A model generated the notes under the pieces. The model did not search any database, was not told where the DNA came from, and worked only from the letters and a program-made list of their open reading frames with translations. 6,317 nucleotides of DNA, from the NCBI GenBank assembly GCA_900770275.1, contig CAAGJS010000034.1, forward strand, positions 1 to 6,317, read 5' to 3'. Position 1 is the stretch's first letter. Each line of letters opens with the position of its first letter. The stretch comes from Erysipelotrichaceae bacterium (GTDB lineage Bacteria > Bacillota_I > Bacilli_A > Erysipelotrichales > Erysipelotrichaceae). Position numbers and translations under genes: made by a program. Positions 1-5,812 of this stretch are shown here, piece by piece.

Positions 1-59
1 CATACCTGCTCTTTTTTATCAAGCGTACACATTATAGGCGTTTTGGGCATCACTGTGGG
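1..59 (-). promoter_or_regulatory. Candidate leftward promoter and start of a gene outside the window
   Basis: Read on the minus strand, positions 36-31 are a perfect TATAAT -10 box. The hexamer 17 bases upstream (59-54, CCCACA) is a weak -35 match. About 28 bases further along, positions 3-1 are ATG, preceded by a purine-rich stretch (AAAAAAGAGCAGGT) that could hold a weak ribosome binding site. This would start a leftward gene of which only the first codon is inside the window. This is inference: a single TATAAT in AT-rich DNA is weak evidence, and the downstream frame cannot be seen. Confidence 0.25.
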
Positions 60-107
60 ATCAAATCAGGCAAACACGCTGAATCCTTCCGCAAAGAAGC
101 GGTTTCT

Positions 108-213
108 ATGATTTTTCGCATATCAAATGATCCCGGAACTCTGTGCAGGATTAAAAGCGGAGGTCGATGATCTTTAAAGCAGCCTGGGAATGTCTATGAC
201 CAAAGCCATCCAT
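108..213 (+). pseudogene. Decayed DinJ/RelB-family antitoxin fragment
   Basis: Translation shows a broken relative of the intact antitoxin at 451-735. From an ATG at 108 the frame reads MIFRISNDP. One extra base near 135 shifts the frame, which continues at 136 as ELCAGLKAEVDDL, meets an in-frame TAA at 175-177, then reads SSLGMSMTKAIH to about 213. This matches residues 11-36 of the intact protein (IDPEFKTEVEDLYSSFGMSV...AIN). By eye about four fifths of the bases in 154-212 agree with 496-554. The GMS(V/M)T(E/K)AI block is typical of the ribbon-helix-helix region of DinJ/RelB antitoxins. Similarity stops at about 213, where the sequence runs into a copy of the parB terminator. The rest of the antitoxin and any toxin partner are missing. 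With a frameshift, a stop and a truncation, it cannot make a functional antitoxin. Whether it is an old copy of the neighbour or a separately acquired paralogue is unclear. Confidence 0.8.
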
Positions 214-222
214 TCCCAGGGA

Positions 223-300
223 AATAAAAAGCCGCCCGTATTTCAGAGCGGCTGGTGTATTGCTTTGTTTTTTCTGCCGGCTTATTCAGCATTTTACTCG
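223..300. repeat. Outer copy of the parB 3' end and terminator (direct repeat of 1213-1290)
   Basis: This stretch repeats the end of parB and its terminator in the same orientation. From 227 to 290 it differs from 1219-1280 at only about four positions, plus two extra T residues near 270. It includes the same stop-codon site (282-284 on the minus strand, TAA here, TAG in the real gene) after the last two codons GCT GAA. Beyond about 300 similarity to parB fades, and the upstream codons carry a one-base deletion, so it encodes nothing. The two copies bracket the toxin-antitoxin pair about 990 bases apart. Confidence 0.8.
226..253 (-). terminator. Duplicated rho-independent terminator
   Basis: On the minus strand the stem AGCCGC (253-248) pairs with GCGGCT (235-230) around a 12-base loop, followed by a run of five T residues. 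It is the copy of the parB operon terminator at 1218-1245 and has a slightly better T tract than the original. It may still stop leftward read-through, although no gene now sits immediately upstream of it on that strand. Confidence 0.6.
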
Positions 301-450
301 TATTGCTGAGCCCGGGCTGTTCCATAGTTCAGCCAGCAAGCGTTGAACCATGAATGCACTGCAATTTTTGATGGCTTATTCGCACATTGTGAACGTCTTG
401 TATTCGTTTGTTTCACATTTGATGTACAATTCTGTTAGGAGGCGACCAAC
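301..450 (+). promoter_or_regulatory. Antitoxin upstream region with candidate promoter and operator
   Basis: No gene is visible here. A -10-like TACAAT lies at 425-430, 20 bases before the antitoxin start codon; no good -35 stands 16-18 bases upstream (the nearest, TTGTAT at 398-403, is 21 bases away). Just upstream, TGTGAA (388-393) and TTCACA (412-417) form a 6-base inverted repeat with an 18-base gap, a plausible operator for the DinJ-YafQ complex, which in this family represses its own promoter. A strong Shine-Dalgarno, TAGGAGG (436-442), sits 8 bases before the ATG at 451. The promoter and operator assignments are inference; the ribosome binding site is clear. Confidence 0.4.
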
Positions 451-735
451 ATGTCTAAAACAGCTAACATTAATGTTCGAATTGATCCTGAATTTAAGAC
501 GGAAGTCGAGGATCTTTACAGCAGCTTTGGAATGTCTGTTACCGAAGCTATCAATATCTTTCTTCATATGTCCGTTATGGAAGGCGGCCTTCCCTTCGAA
601 GTCCGCCAGCCAAGATTCAATGCGGAGACGGAATCCGCAATGAAGGAAGCCCGTGCCATCGCAAACGGCACCATCTCAGCAAAGAAATACTCCTCTGCCA
701 AAGAAATGATCAATGATATCCTGGCGGAGGACTAA
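451..735 (+). CDS. dinJ: Type II antitoxin, RelB/DinJ family
   Basis: A 94-residue antitoxin that would bind and neutralise the toxin encoded directly downstream and, as in the family, repress the shared promoter. Residues 1-45 have the DinJ/RelB ribbon-helix-helix pattern: a beta strand with NINVRIDPEFK, then helices with EVEDLYSSFGMSVTEAINIFL. The GGLPFEVRQP segment (residues 45-54) is a hallmark of DinJ proteins. The acidic, helical C-terminal half, ending in KEMINDILAED, is the expected toxin-wrapping part. E. coli DinJ is 86 residues, so this is full length. The start at 451 is set by TAGGAGG 8 bases upstream; an overlapping frame from 350 has no such signal and no family pattern. The stop lies 4 bases before the toxin ATG, so translation is probably coupled. 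A broken relative lies at 108-213. Assignment to DinJ is by motif and partner; the biological activity is untested. Confidence 0.88.
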   Translation: MSKTANINVRIDPEFKTEVEDLYSSFGMSVTEAINIFLHMSVMEGGLPFEVRQPRFNAETESAMKEARAIANGTISAKKYSSAKEMINDILAED

Positions 736-739
736 GCAA

Positions 740-1012
740 ATGCTTAATCTCGTCGTAACGAATCAATTTAAGAGAGATCTGAAACGCATCCGAAAACAGG
801 GAAAGGATCTGAGCATGCTGCAGAATATACTGCAGATGCTGGTAGAAGAGAAAGATCTTGATGCCAAATACTGTGACCATGCATTAACAGGTAATTACAC
901 CGGCTTCCGTGAATGTCACATACAGCCTGACTGGCTTCTTATTTATATGATTAATCACCAGGAGCTCATACTTACCGCTTCCAGGACCGGAAGCCACTCC
1001 GATCTGTTTTAA
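740..1012 (+). CDS. yafQ: Type II toxin, YafQ family mRNA interferase
   Basis: A 90-residue toxin of the RelE/YafQ superfamily, whose characterised members cut mRNA in the ribosomal A site. The N-terminal half (FKRDLKRIRKQGKDLSMLQNILQMLV) is the basic helical region. The C-terminal half carries the family's key residues: His47 in CDHALTGNY, His60 and Asp64 in ECHIQPDWLLIY, and His86 with Phe90 in the terminal RTGSHSDLF. These correspond to His50, His63, Asp67, His87 and Phe91 of E. coli YafQ, so the active site looks intact. The ATG at 740 is chosen over an upstream in-frame ATG at 713, because the longer form lies inside the antitoxin gene and lacks similarity. A GGAGG at 726-730, in the last antitoxin codons, is 9 bases from this start. 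The pair is oriented convergently to the parB operon. Intact residues suggest a working pair, but this is inference. Confidence 0.88.
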   Translation: MLNLVVTNQFKRDLKRIRKQGKDLSMLQNILQMLVEEKDLDAKYCDHALTGNYTGFRECHIQPDWLLIYMINHQELILTASRTGSHSDLF

Positions 1013-1217
1013 TTCTATTATCCCGGGTATCCCGGGTGCGAAATCACATTAGCAGCCGTATCTGGCACCTCATCTTTCCAGGATCGTGACTTGAGACAAT
1101 CACAATTCCGGATCGATGGGGTGCTTCTTTCTATAAGATGATCCGGCCTCCTTTCGCATCGCGGGAGGTTTTATATTTCGTACCTCATCGGTGCTTAACA
1201 GCGCTCTTACGCATAAT
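1013..1217. other. Gene-free spacer with palindromes between toxin and parB terminator
   Basis: No coding sequence is convincing here. The stretch contains a tandem 9-base repeat with two CCCGGG palindromes (1020-1037). It also has a nearly perfect 10-base inverted repeat, GCACCTCATC at 1065-1074 and GATGGGGTGC at 1115-1124, with one mismatched pair and a 40-base gap, followed by a T-rich run. A CCTCC/GGAGG hairpin lies near its right end. Some of these may end the toxin transcript. No similarity to a known structured RNA was recognised. Confidence 0.45.
1147..1176 (+). terminator. Candidate terminator for the toxin-antitoxin transcript
   Basis: CCTCC (1147-1151) can pair with GGAGG (1164-1168) around a 12-base loop, followed directly by TTTTATATTT on the plus strand. 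The stem is short and the loop long, so it would be weak. Its position 135 bases after the toxin stop, before the convergent parB terminator, suits transcription termination of the plus-strand pair. Confidence 0.35.
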
Positions 1218-1290
1218 GAAAAGCCGCCCGTGTTTCAGAGCGGCTGGTGTATTGCATTGTTTTCTACCGGCCTATTCAGCGCTTTCTTCC
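1213..1290. repeat. Inner copy of the parB 3' end and terminator repeat
   Basis: This is the functional copy: it contains the last codons of the intact parB, its TAG stop and the terminator. The direct repeat at 223-300 keeps the same features in a broken context, so this copy is taken as the original. Similarity starts in the A-rich flank just left of the stem and is lost about 20 bases into the coding sequence. Confidence 0.8.
1218..1245 (-). terminator. Rho-independent terminator of the rsmG-noc-soj-spo0J operon
   Basis: On the minus strand AGCCGC (1245-1240) pairs with GCGGCT (1227-1222) around a 12-base loop, and the stem runs straight into TTTT. It starts 27 bases after the parB stop codon, the expected place for the end of the operon. 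A near-identical copy lies at 226-253. Confidence 0.75.
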
Positions 1291-2171
1291 AGCATGTTGA
1301 GTGCCTCAAGGATACGGTTCAGATCATCGGTATCGTTGTAGGCAATCGAGATTGCCTTCCTTGATACCTTTACTTCCGTTCCAAGCTTGCGGCTCATACG
1401 CAGCTCAATATCTTTCACCAGAGGGTCTTTCTCCTCTTCTTTTTTCTTCGGCTTCGGCTGGCTGTCCTGACCATTGAGCGTCTTTACATACTGCTCCACT
1501 TCCCGCACGCTCATATGATGCGCCGCAATATACTCCGCCGCATCCAGCATCTGATCCTCATCCTTCAGCGACAGCAGCGGCCGCACATGTCCCATGGTCA
1601 GCTTCTTGTTGGTGACCATTTCCTGAACCGGCTGGGGCAGCTTCAGCAGCCGCAGCATATTTGCACAATACTCACGGCTCTTGCCAACCCGCTCCGCCAG
1701 CTTCTCCTGCGTATAGCCAAGACGCTGAATCAACGACTCATAGGCGGCCGCCTCTTCAATCGGATTCAGATCCTCACGCTGCACGTTTTCCAGGATGGAG
1801 ATTTCCATCATCTCCTCATCCGTAAAGTCAACGCTGATGCACGGCACCTTCTCCAGCCCCGCGATCTTCGCCGCCCGCAAACGACGCTCACCGGCAATCA
1901 GCTCATAGCCCTGAACACTCTTGCGAACAAGCAGCGGCGTAAAAATACCGTGAAGACGAATGGAATCTGCCAGCTCGTTCAAAGCCTTGGGATCAAATTC
2001 CTTTCGCGGCTGGTAGGGGTTGGGCCGGATTTCCTTCACCGGAAGTTCCACTTCCTTGCGACCGGGTACCTCCGTCGAATTGTTCTGAATATCATCCAGA
2101 AACTGTTCCACATTGGAGCCGAAGATACTGTCAAGGCCGCGGCCGAGACCGGTTTTCTTTTCTTTTGCCAT
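1272..2171 (-). CDS. parB: Chromosome segregation protein ParB/Spo0J
   Basis: A 299-residue ParB-type CTPase that loads on parS sites, slides along DNA and works with Soj/ParA to separate replicated origins. The N-terminal KKTGLGRGLDSIF (residues 5-17) is the conserved basic peptide through which Spo0J stimulates Soj. The nucleotide-binding domain shows PNPYQPRKEF (50-59), GERRLRAAK (94-102) and ENVQRED (128-134). A helix-turn-helix for parS binding spans about 154-179 (TQEKLAERVGKS...LRLLKLP). A lysine-rich linker around 237-250 leads to the C-terminal dimerisation domain, which ends LNRILEALNMLEESAE. Length is normal for the family. The start is firm: ATG overlaps the soj stop by one base (TAATG), with AGGGAGG just upstream inside soj. 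It is last in the operon, followed by a terminator whose sequence, with the end of this gene, is duplicated at 223-300. Confidence 0.95.
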   Translation of the reverse strand: MAKEKKTGLGRGLDSIFGSNVEQFLDDIQNNSTEVPGRKEVELPVKEIRPNPYQPRKEFDPKALNELADSIRLHGIFTPLLVRKSVQGYELIAGERRLRAAKIAGLEKVPCISVDFTDEEMMEISILENVQREDLNPIEEAAAYESLIQRLGYTQEKLAERVGKSREYCANMLRLLKLPQPVQEMVTNKKLTMGHVRPLLSLKDEDQMLDAAEYIAAHHMSVREVEQYVKTLNGQDSQPKPKKKEEEKDPLVKDIELRMSRKLGTEVKVSRKAISIAYNDTDDLNRILEALNMLEESAE

Positions 2172-2965
2172 TAATTGCCTCCCTTTTCGTTCTGCGTCAA
2201 CACTTCCTTGACCAGTGCCGCATACGCCTTGGCACCTTCGGAGCGCGTATCGTATTCAAAAATGCTCTGGCCGCGGGAAGGCGCCTCTGAAAGACGAACA
2301 TTCCGCGGAATATAGCAGCGATATACCTTTTCCTTAAAGTACTTGCGCACTTCCTGCTGCACTTCGACCGACAGCTTCGTACGCACATCGAACATCGTCA
2401 GAAGAACACCCTCAATGTTCAGCTTCGGATTCCACAGCTTCTGCACCAGACGGATCGTTGAAAGCAGCTGGGTCAGACCTTCCAGCGCAAAGTACTCACA
2501 CTGCACCGGAATCATGACGGAGTCCGCAGCCGTCAGTGCATTTGTATTCAGAAGCCCCAGCGAAGGCGGACAGTCAATGATGATGAAATCATACTGATCC
2601 TTAACCGCATCCAGCTTCTGCTTCAGAAGATGTTCACGGCCAACCTGATAGTCCGACGAAACCATCTCCACATCCGCACCCGAAAGATCGATTGTCGCCG
2701 GCAGAACATCCAGCGGTGGCATATCGAGTGTCACCTTATCATCCAGTACCGAATCATCTCCCATCAGCACCTGGTACACCGTACGCTGCGGCGAATAGCC
2801 GTGTGCACTGGTGGCACCGATGCCGTTAGAGGCATTGCCCTGCGGATCGAAATCAACCAGCAGAACGTGCTTGCCCGCATAGGCCAGGCCAGCCGATAAA
2901 TTGATGCTCGTAGTCGTTTTTCCAACGCCGCCCTTCTGGTTGGCAACAGCGATGATCTTGCCCAT
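2171..2965 (-). CDS. soj: Chromosome segregation ATPase ParA/Soj
   Basis: A 264-residue deviant Walker-type ATPase that dimerises with ATP, binds nucleoid DNA non-specifically and responds to ParB; in Bacillus Soj also controls DnaA. The Walker A box is KGGVGKTTTS at residues 11-20, with signature Lys11 and catalytic Lys16. The A' motif is LLVDFDPQGNAS (35-46), and the Walker B strand is FIIIDCPPSLG. The C-terminal RLSEAPSRGQSIFEYD block is typical of chromosomal Soj. There is no N-terminal helix-turn-helix, so this is the short chromosomal form and not a plasmid ParA. A longer open frame reaches 3079 but overlaps noc and lacks family similarity. ATG at 2965 gives the expected MGKIIAVANQKGG start and has a GAGGGG ribosome binding site 9-10 bases upstream. 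It lies 14 bases after noc and overlaps parB by one base. Confidence 0.95.
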   Translation of the reverse strand: MGKIIAVANQKGGVGKTTTSINLSAGLAYAGKHVLLVDFDPQGNASNGIGATSAHGYSPQRTVYQVLMGDDSVLDDKVTLDMPPLDVLPATIDLSGADVEMVSSDYQVGREHLLKQKLDAVKDQYDFIIIDCPPSLGLLNTNALTAADSVMIPVQCEYFALEGLTQLLSTIRLVQKLWNPKLNIEGVLLTMFDVRTKLSVEVQQEVRKYFKEKVYRCYIPRNVRLSEAPSRGQSIFEYDTRSEGAKAYAALVKEVLTQNEKGGN

Positions 2966-2979
2966 AGTCTTTTCCCCTC

Positions 2980-3795
2980 TTATTGTTTTGGAAAGCGGAT
3001 CACGACCGTCACCTGGTCCGGAGCGTCTTCGGTTTCCATTGTGGGATTCATTCCCATCTTCTGAATCATCTTTACACACTGCGTAATTGAATTGATACCG
3101 ATCTGAATATTGCGCGCAAAGCCCTTCGTCTTCTGACGCTTATGCGTCTTTTCCGGCTGCGCATCCTTATTGATAAGTTTCTCTACATACGCCTCGGTTT
3201 CCCGAACCGTATAGCCCTGCTTCACGATTTCTTCGTAGGCCTGTTTCTGCTCGTTTTCCGGCAGCTTCAACAGTGCCCGTGCATGACGCTCACTGACCTT
3301 CTGTTCCCGGATGCCTTCCTGCACTTCTTCGGGAAGTGAAAGAAGACGGATCTTGTTGGCAACGGAGGACTGGGAGCGGCCAATCTGCTGTGCCAGCTGT
3401 TCCTGGGTCAGATGAGCCTGACGCATGATCTGCACATAGGCCTGCGCTTCTTCGACGGCACTGAGATTTTCCCGCTGAATGTTTTCGACCAGTGCCATCT
3501 GGGCGGCTTCCACTTCATCGGGCGATAGGATGTAGCACGGCATCTTTTCCATGCCCAGTGCCCTGCATGCCCGATAGCGGCGCTCACCGGCAATGATCTC
3601 ATACTTACTGTCGACCTGACGCACCGTGATCGGAGAAATCAGGCCGTTGGCCCGGATCGATTCTTTCAGTTCCTGTAACGAATCTTCGGAAAAGGTCTGA
3701 CGCGGCTGATAGGGAGAAGGCACAATCCTGTCCAATGGCAGTTCCATAACCCTGCCTACCAGTGTCTTTTCCAGCAGCGATGTAAACCGTGCCAT
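2980..3795 (-). CDS. noc: Nucleoid occlusion protein Noc (ParB-like)
   Basis: A 271-residue ParB paralogue that in Bacillus binds its own palindromic sites, attaches DNA to the membrane and blocks division-ring assembly over the nucleoid. It has the ParB fold: PSPYQPRQTF (26-35), the CTP-binding GERRYRACR (70-78), ENIQREN (104-110) and a helix-turn-helix at about 130-155 (TQEQLAQQIGRSQSSVANKIRLLSLP). The tail, RNIQIGINSITQCVKMIQKMG...DQVTVVIRFPKQ, matches Noc and not Spo0J. Position between rsmG and soj supports this. The first 15 residues (MARFTSLLEKTLVGR) could form the short amphipathic membrane-targeting helix known from Noc, but they differ from the Bacillus sequence, so this is inference. 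AAGGAGG 6 bases before the ATG sets the start. An alternative name would be a second ParB, which is less likely. Confidence 0.88.
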   Translation of the reverse strand: MARFTSLLEKTLVGRVMELPLDRIVPSPYQPRQTFSEDSLQELKESIRANGLISPITVRQVDSKYEIIAGERRYRACRALGMEKMPCYILSPDEVEAAQMALVENIQRENLSAVEEAQAYVQIMRQAHLTQEQLAQQIGRSQSSVANKIRLLSLPEEVQEGIREQKVSERHARALLKLPENEQKQAYEEIVKQGYTVRETEAYVEKLINKDAQPEKTHKRQKTKGFARNIQIGINSITQCVKMIQKMGMNPTMETEDAPDQVTVVIRFPKQ

Positions 3796-3833
3796 GGTCC
3801 CCTCCTTTCCCCGTTGATTGTTTGGTGTGTCTT

Positions 3834-4532
3834 TTAAAGCGGCTTTTTCTTGATCTGTCCAAAGTTGCGCGGATACTGCGCAGGCGTATGAGATACTTTC
3901 ACGGCCGTAATGTTATTGCGCGTTTCTCCACCCGGCAGTTGAGCAATGTGGATCTCTGCGGTACTTAAGCCCAGTACCTTATAGGCATGTTCCGCGGCTT
4001 TTATTTCTTCGCTTCCCTGCGGACCCTTCATCGCCAGGAACATTCCTCCAACTCTGATGAAGGGCGCGCACAGTTCACTCAATACCGGAAGGCCGGCGAC
4101 AGCTCTTGCGACAGCGACATCGAATGTTTCCCGCTCCGTTTTCACCACGTCTTCTGCTCTTCCCTGAATCACCGTAACGTTGTTCAGCTTCAGCTCACTG
4201 ACCAGTAGCTGCAGATAGCGCACACGCTTGCCGATCGGCTCCAGCAGCGTCACTCTGAGATCCGGACGTGCGATCGCAAACACGACACCCGGAAAGCCGG
4301 CGCCGCTGCCTACATCGATCACCGACGCGTTTTGTCCAATCAGCGATATCGGCAGTAAACAGTCCAGAAAGTGCTTCTCATAGATATCATCCCGCGTCCT
4401 GAGAGCCGTGAGATTGATTTTTTCATTCCATTCCAGCAACAGTTCACAATCCCTTTCGAGCTGTACAAGCATCTGTTGGCTCAGGGGGACGGGACTGTAC
4501 TCTGCAAGTTCCTTGATTTCCATAGCATCCAT
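3834..4532 (-). CDS. rsmG: 16S rRNA (guanine-N7) methyltransferase RsmG/GidB
   Basis: A 232-residue SAM-dependent enzyme that methylates N7 of the 16S rRNA guanine equivalent to E. coli G527; loss of it gives low-level streptomycin resistance in several species. Visible family blocks are LLLEWNEKINLTA (31-43), EKHFLDCLLP (52-61), the SAM-binding loop DVGSGAGFPG (73-82), LLEPIGKRVRYLQ (96-108), GRAED and VAVARAVAGLPVL. The tail YPRNFGQIKKKPL is the strongly conserved RsmG ending, so the protein is complete. Two starts are possible, ATG at 4532 and ATG at 4523 (MEIKEL). Neither has a strong ribosome binding site; 4532 is 14 bases after the lipoprotein stop, so coupled translation may help. It begins the classic rsmG-noc-soj-spo0J order, with 38 bases before noc. 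Confidence 0.95.
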   Translation of the reverse strand: MDAMEIKELAEYSPVPLSQQMLVQLERDCELLLEWNEKINLTALRTRDDIYEKHFLDCLLPISLIGQNASVIDVGSGAGFPGVVFAIARPDLRVTLLEPIGKRVRYLQLLVSELKLNNVTVIQGRAEDVVKTERETFDVAVARAVAGLPVLSELCAPFIRVGGMFLAMKGPQGSEEIKAAEHAYKVLGLSTAEIHIAQLPGGETRNNITAVKVSHTPAQYPRNFGQIKKKPL

Positions 4533-4546
4533 AATTCTACATCAGT

Positions 4547-5812
4547 CTAGGAGGCCAGCGTCACGCTTTTAATGTGGACAATTTCGTTATCCACATTTTC
4601 CTTGATTTCATCGGATGGAACAAACAGTGTTCCGTAGTTGTAGAAAGCCGCTCCGACACAGTTCTGTGACAGTGCATACTGCACCTGACGACCCAGAATG
4701 TCGCTGTTGTCGACCCATTCGCTGCTCGCTTCTCCTGCCCCGGCATCCACACTGCCAACCTTATAGGCCGCCAGTCCCGCCGACAGACGGATTCCACTGT
4801 CGCCGACGATGGTCTTCCACTCCTGCAGCGTTGATTCAAACGGCTTTACCGGATGATGGAAGCCCCAGTAAATCTGGGGAATCAGCTCATCCACCGTTCC
4901 GGCAGCCACCCAGTCTTCCGGCCAGGCATACATCAGCTGATGGTTGTTATCGATATTTCCGGAAGGAGAAATCGAATACATCAGCGAAGGACTGTGCTTC
5001 TTGATCGTGTCGTAGATCTGCTTCACAAGGGCATTGACGTTGTTGCGGCGGAAGTCATCGAGCGTCAGATCGCTGTTTTCCTTTAGGCTGAGGGAGTAGG
5101 CATAGGCATCAAACTTCTTCTCCACACCCGAGGGATAGAAATAGTCATCCATATGGATCCCATCCACATCGTAGCTGTTGAGAATTTCATCGATGATCGA
5201 ACAGATCAGATTGCGGCAGTCTTCATAGGCCGGATTCAGATAGTAAAGATCACCGACCTGACGTACGCGTTCATTGTTTTCACTGATCCATTGCCGTATG
5301 ATCGAATCTTCCGGAAGACTGTCCACCTGATCAACAGGAATCGAACGCATCGGGTTGATCCAGGCATCGATATACATGCCCCGGGCATGCGCTTTCTCCA
5401 CAAAGACGGCAAGGGGATCATAATCACAGTTTCCCAGATACGAAGACTTCGGATAGATCGAACTGTTATAGAACGCATCTGTATACGCCACCGCATGCAC
5501 GAACACACGGTTTACGCCGATACTCTGCATGTTGTCGAGTGCTGTATCGACAACTGTATTAAACGTATCCAGAGACACATCCTTGCAGTCGCGCTCATAG
5601 TCGAGATACGACCACCACATCCCATACTCCGGCGCGGCTGCCCTTAGTTCTGCTGGCGATGCGGAGGGTGTGGGCGTCTGTTCACTCTCTTTCGCACTCC
5701 CGCAGCCAGCCAGCAGGCAGACTGCGGACAGGAAGATGGTGAATATGGTTCTGAGCTTTGTGCCGTTTGTATTTGTATGGTTCGATTCCCTGTTGGCGTT
5801 ATTTCTTTTCAT
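4547..5812 (-). CDS. Lipoprotein with GHL10-type glycoside-hydrolase-like domain
   Basis: A 421-residue predicted surface lipoprotein. After a long polar, basic start comes a hydrophobic stretch (TIFTIFLSAVCLLAG) and a lipobox with Cys37, then a Thr/Ser/Pro-rich linker. From about residue 62 the sequence follows the family of glycosyl-hydrolase-like TIM barrels called GHL10 (DUF187). Blocks seen are EYGMWWSYLDY, SIGVNRVFVHAV, AHARGMYIDAWINP, YLNPAYEDCRNLICSIIDEI, the likely active-site strand DGIHMDDYFYP (218-228), MYSISPSGNID and LIPQIYWGF (310-318). Substrate is unknown; related proteins are thought to act on cell-envelope or capsular glycans. ATG at 5812 (MKRNNAN) is preferred over an in-frame ATG at 5842: GGAG lies 9 bases upstream. 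It overlaps the preceding gene by 14 bases and ends 14 bases before rsmG, so it is part of the same transcript. Confidence 0.85.
   Translation of the reverse strand: MKRNNANRESNHTNTNGTKLRTIFTIFLSAVCLLAGCGSAKESEQTPTPSASPAELRAAAPEYGMWWSYLDYERDCKDVSLDTFNTVVDTALDNMQSIGVNRVFVHAVAYTDAFYNSSIYPKSSYLGNCDYDPLAVFVEKAHARGMYIDAWINPMRSIPVDQVDSLPEDSIIRQWISENNERVRQVGDLYYLNPAYEDCRNLICSIIDEILNSYDVDGIHMDDYFYPSGVEKKFDAYAYSLSLKENSDLTLDDFRRNNVNALVKQIYDTIKKHSPSLMYSISPSGNIDNNHQLMYAWPEDWVAAGTVDELIPQIYWGFHHPVKPFESTLQEWKTIVGDSGIRLSAGLAAYKVGSVDAGAGEASSEWVDNSDILGRQVQYALSQNCVGAAFYNYGTLFVPSDEIKENVDNEIVHIKSVTLAS
4571..4597. other. Perfect inverted repeat of two DnaA-box-like 9-mers
   Basis: AATGTGGA (4571-4578) and TCCACATT (4590-4597) form a perfect 8-base inverted repeat with an 11-base spacer, near the 3' end of the lipoprotein gene. 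The right arm includes TTATCCACA (4587-4595), an exact match to the consensus DnaA box. The left arm, TGTGGACAA (4574-4582), differs from the reverse consensus at one base. It lies in coding sequence for NVDNEIVHI, so it may be chance or an mRNA hairpin near the gene end instead of protein binding sites. Confidence 0.35.

Noticed and set aside
350..643. A 97-codon plus-strand frame overlapping the antitoxin start.
   Set aside because: It runs in another frame through the antitoxin coding sequence, has no Shine-Dalgarno and resembles no family; the antitoxin frame is strongly supported.
1..1290. Insertion sequence ends or a transposase remnant around the toxin-antitoxin pair.
   Set aside because: No terminal inverted repeats, transposase text or target-site duplication could be identified; the flanking repeats are copies of the parB tail.
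2104..2119. TGTTCCACATTGGAGC inside parB as a parS variant, since Bacillus carries a parS inside spo0J.
   Set aside because: Only the left half fits; the right half breaks the palindrome. No complete parS was found anywhere in the window.
1515..2174. A 219-codon open frame on the plus strand opposite parB.
   Set aside because: It is the antisense shadow of parB, with low-complexity His/Arg/Leu/Gln-rich composition, no ribosome binding site and no family pattern. Similar shadows oppose soj, rsmG and the lipoprotein gene.
3195..3209. Inverted repeat CGGTT/AACCG with TTTCCCG in noc, considered as a Noc-binding site.
   Set aside because: It matches only one half of the known site and is explained by the coding sequence for TVRETEAY.
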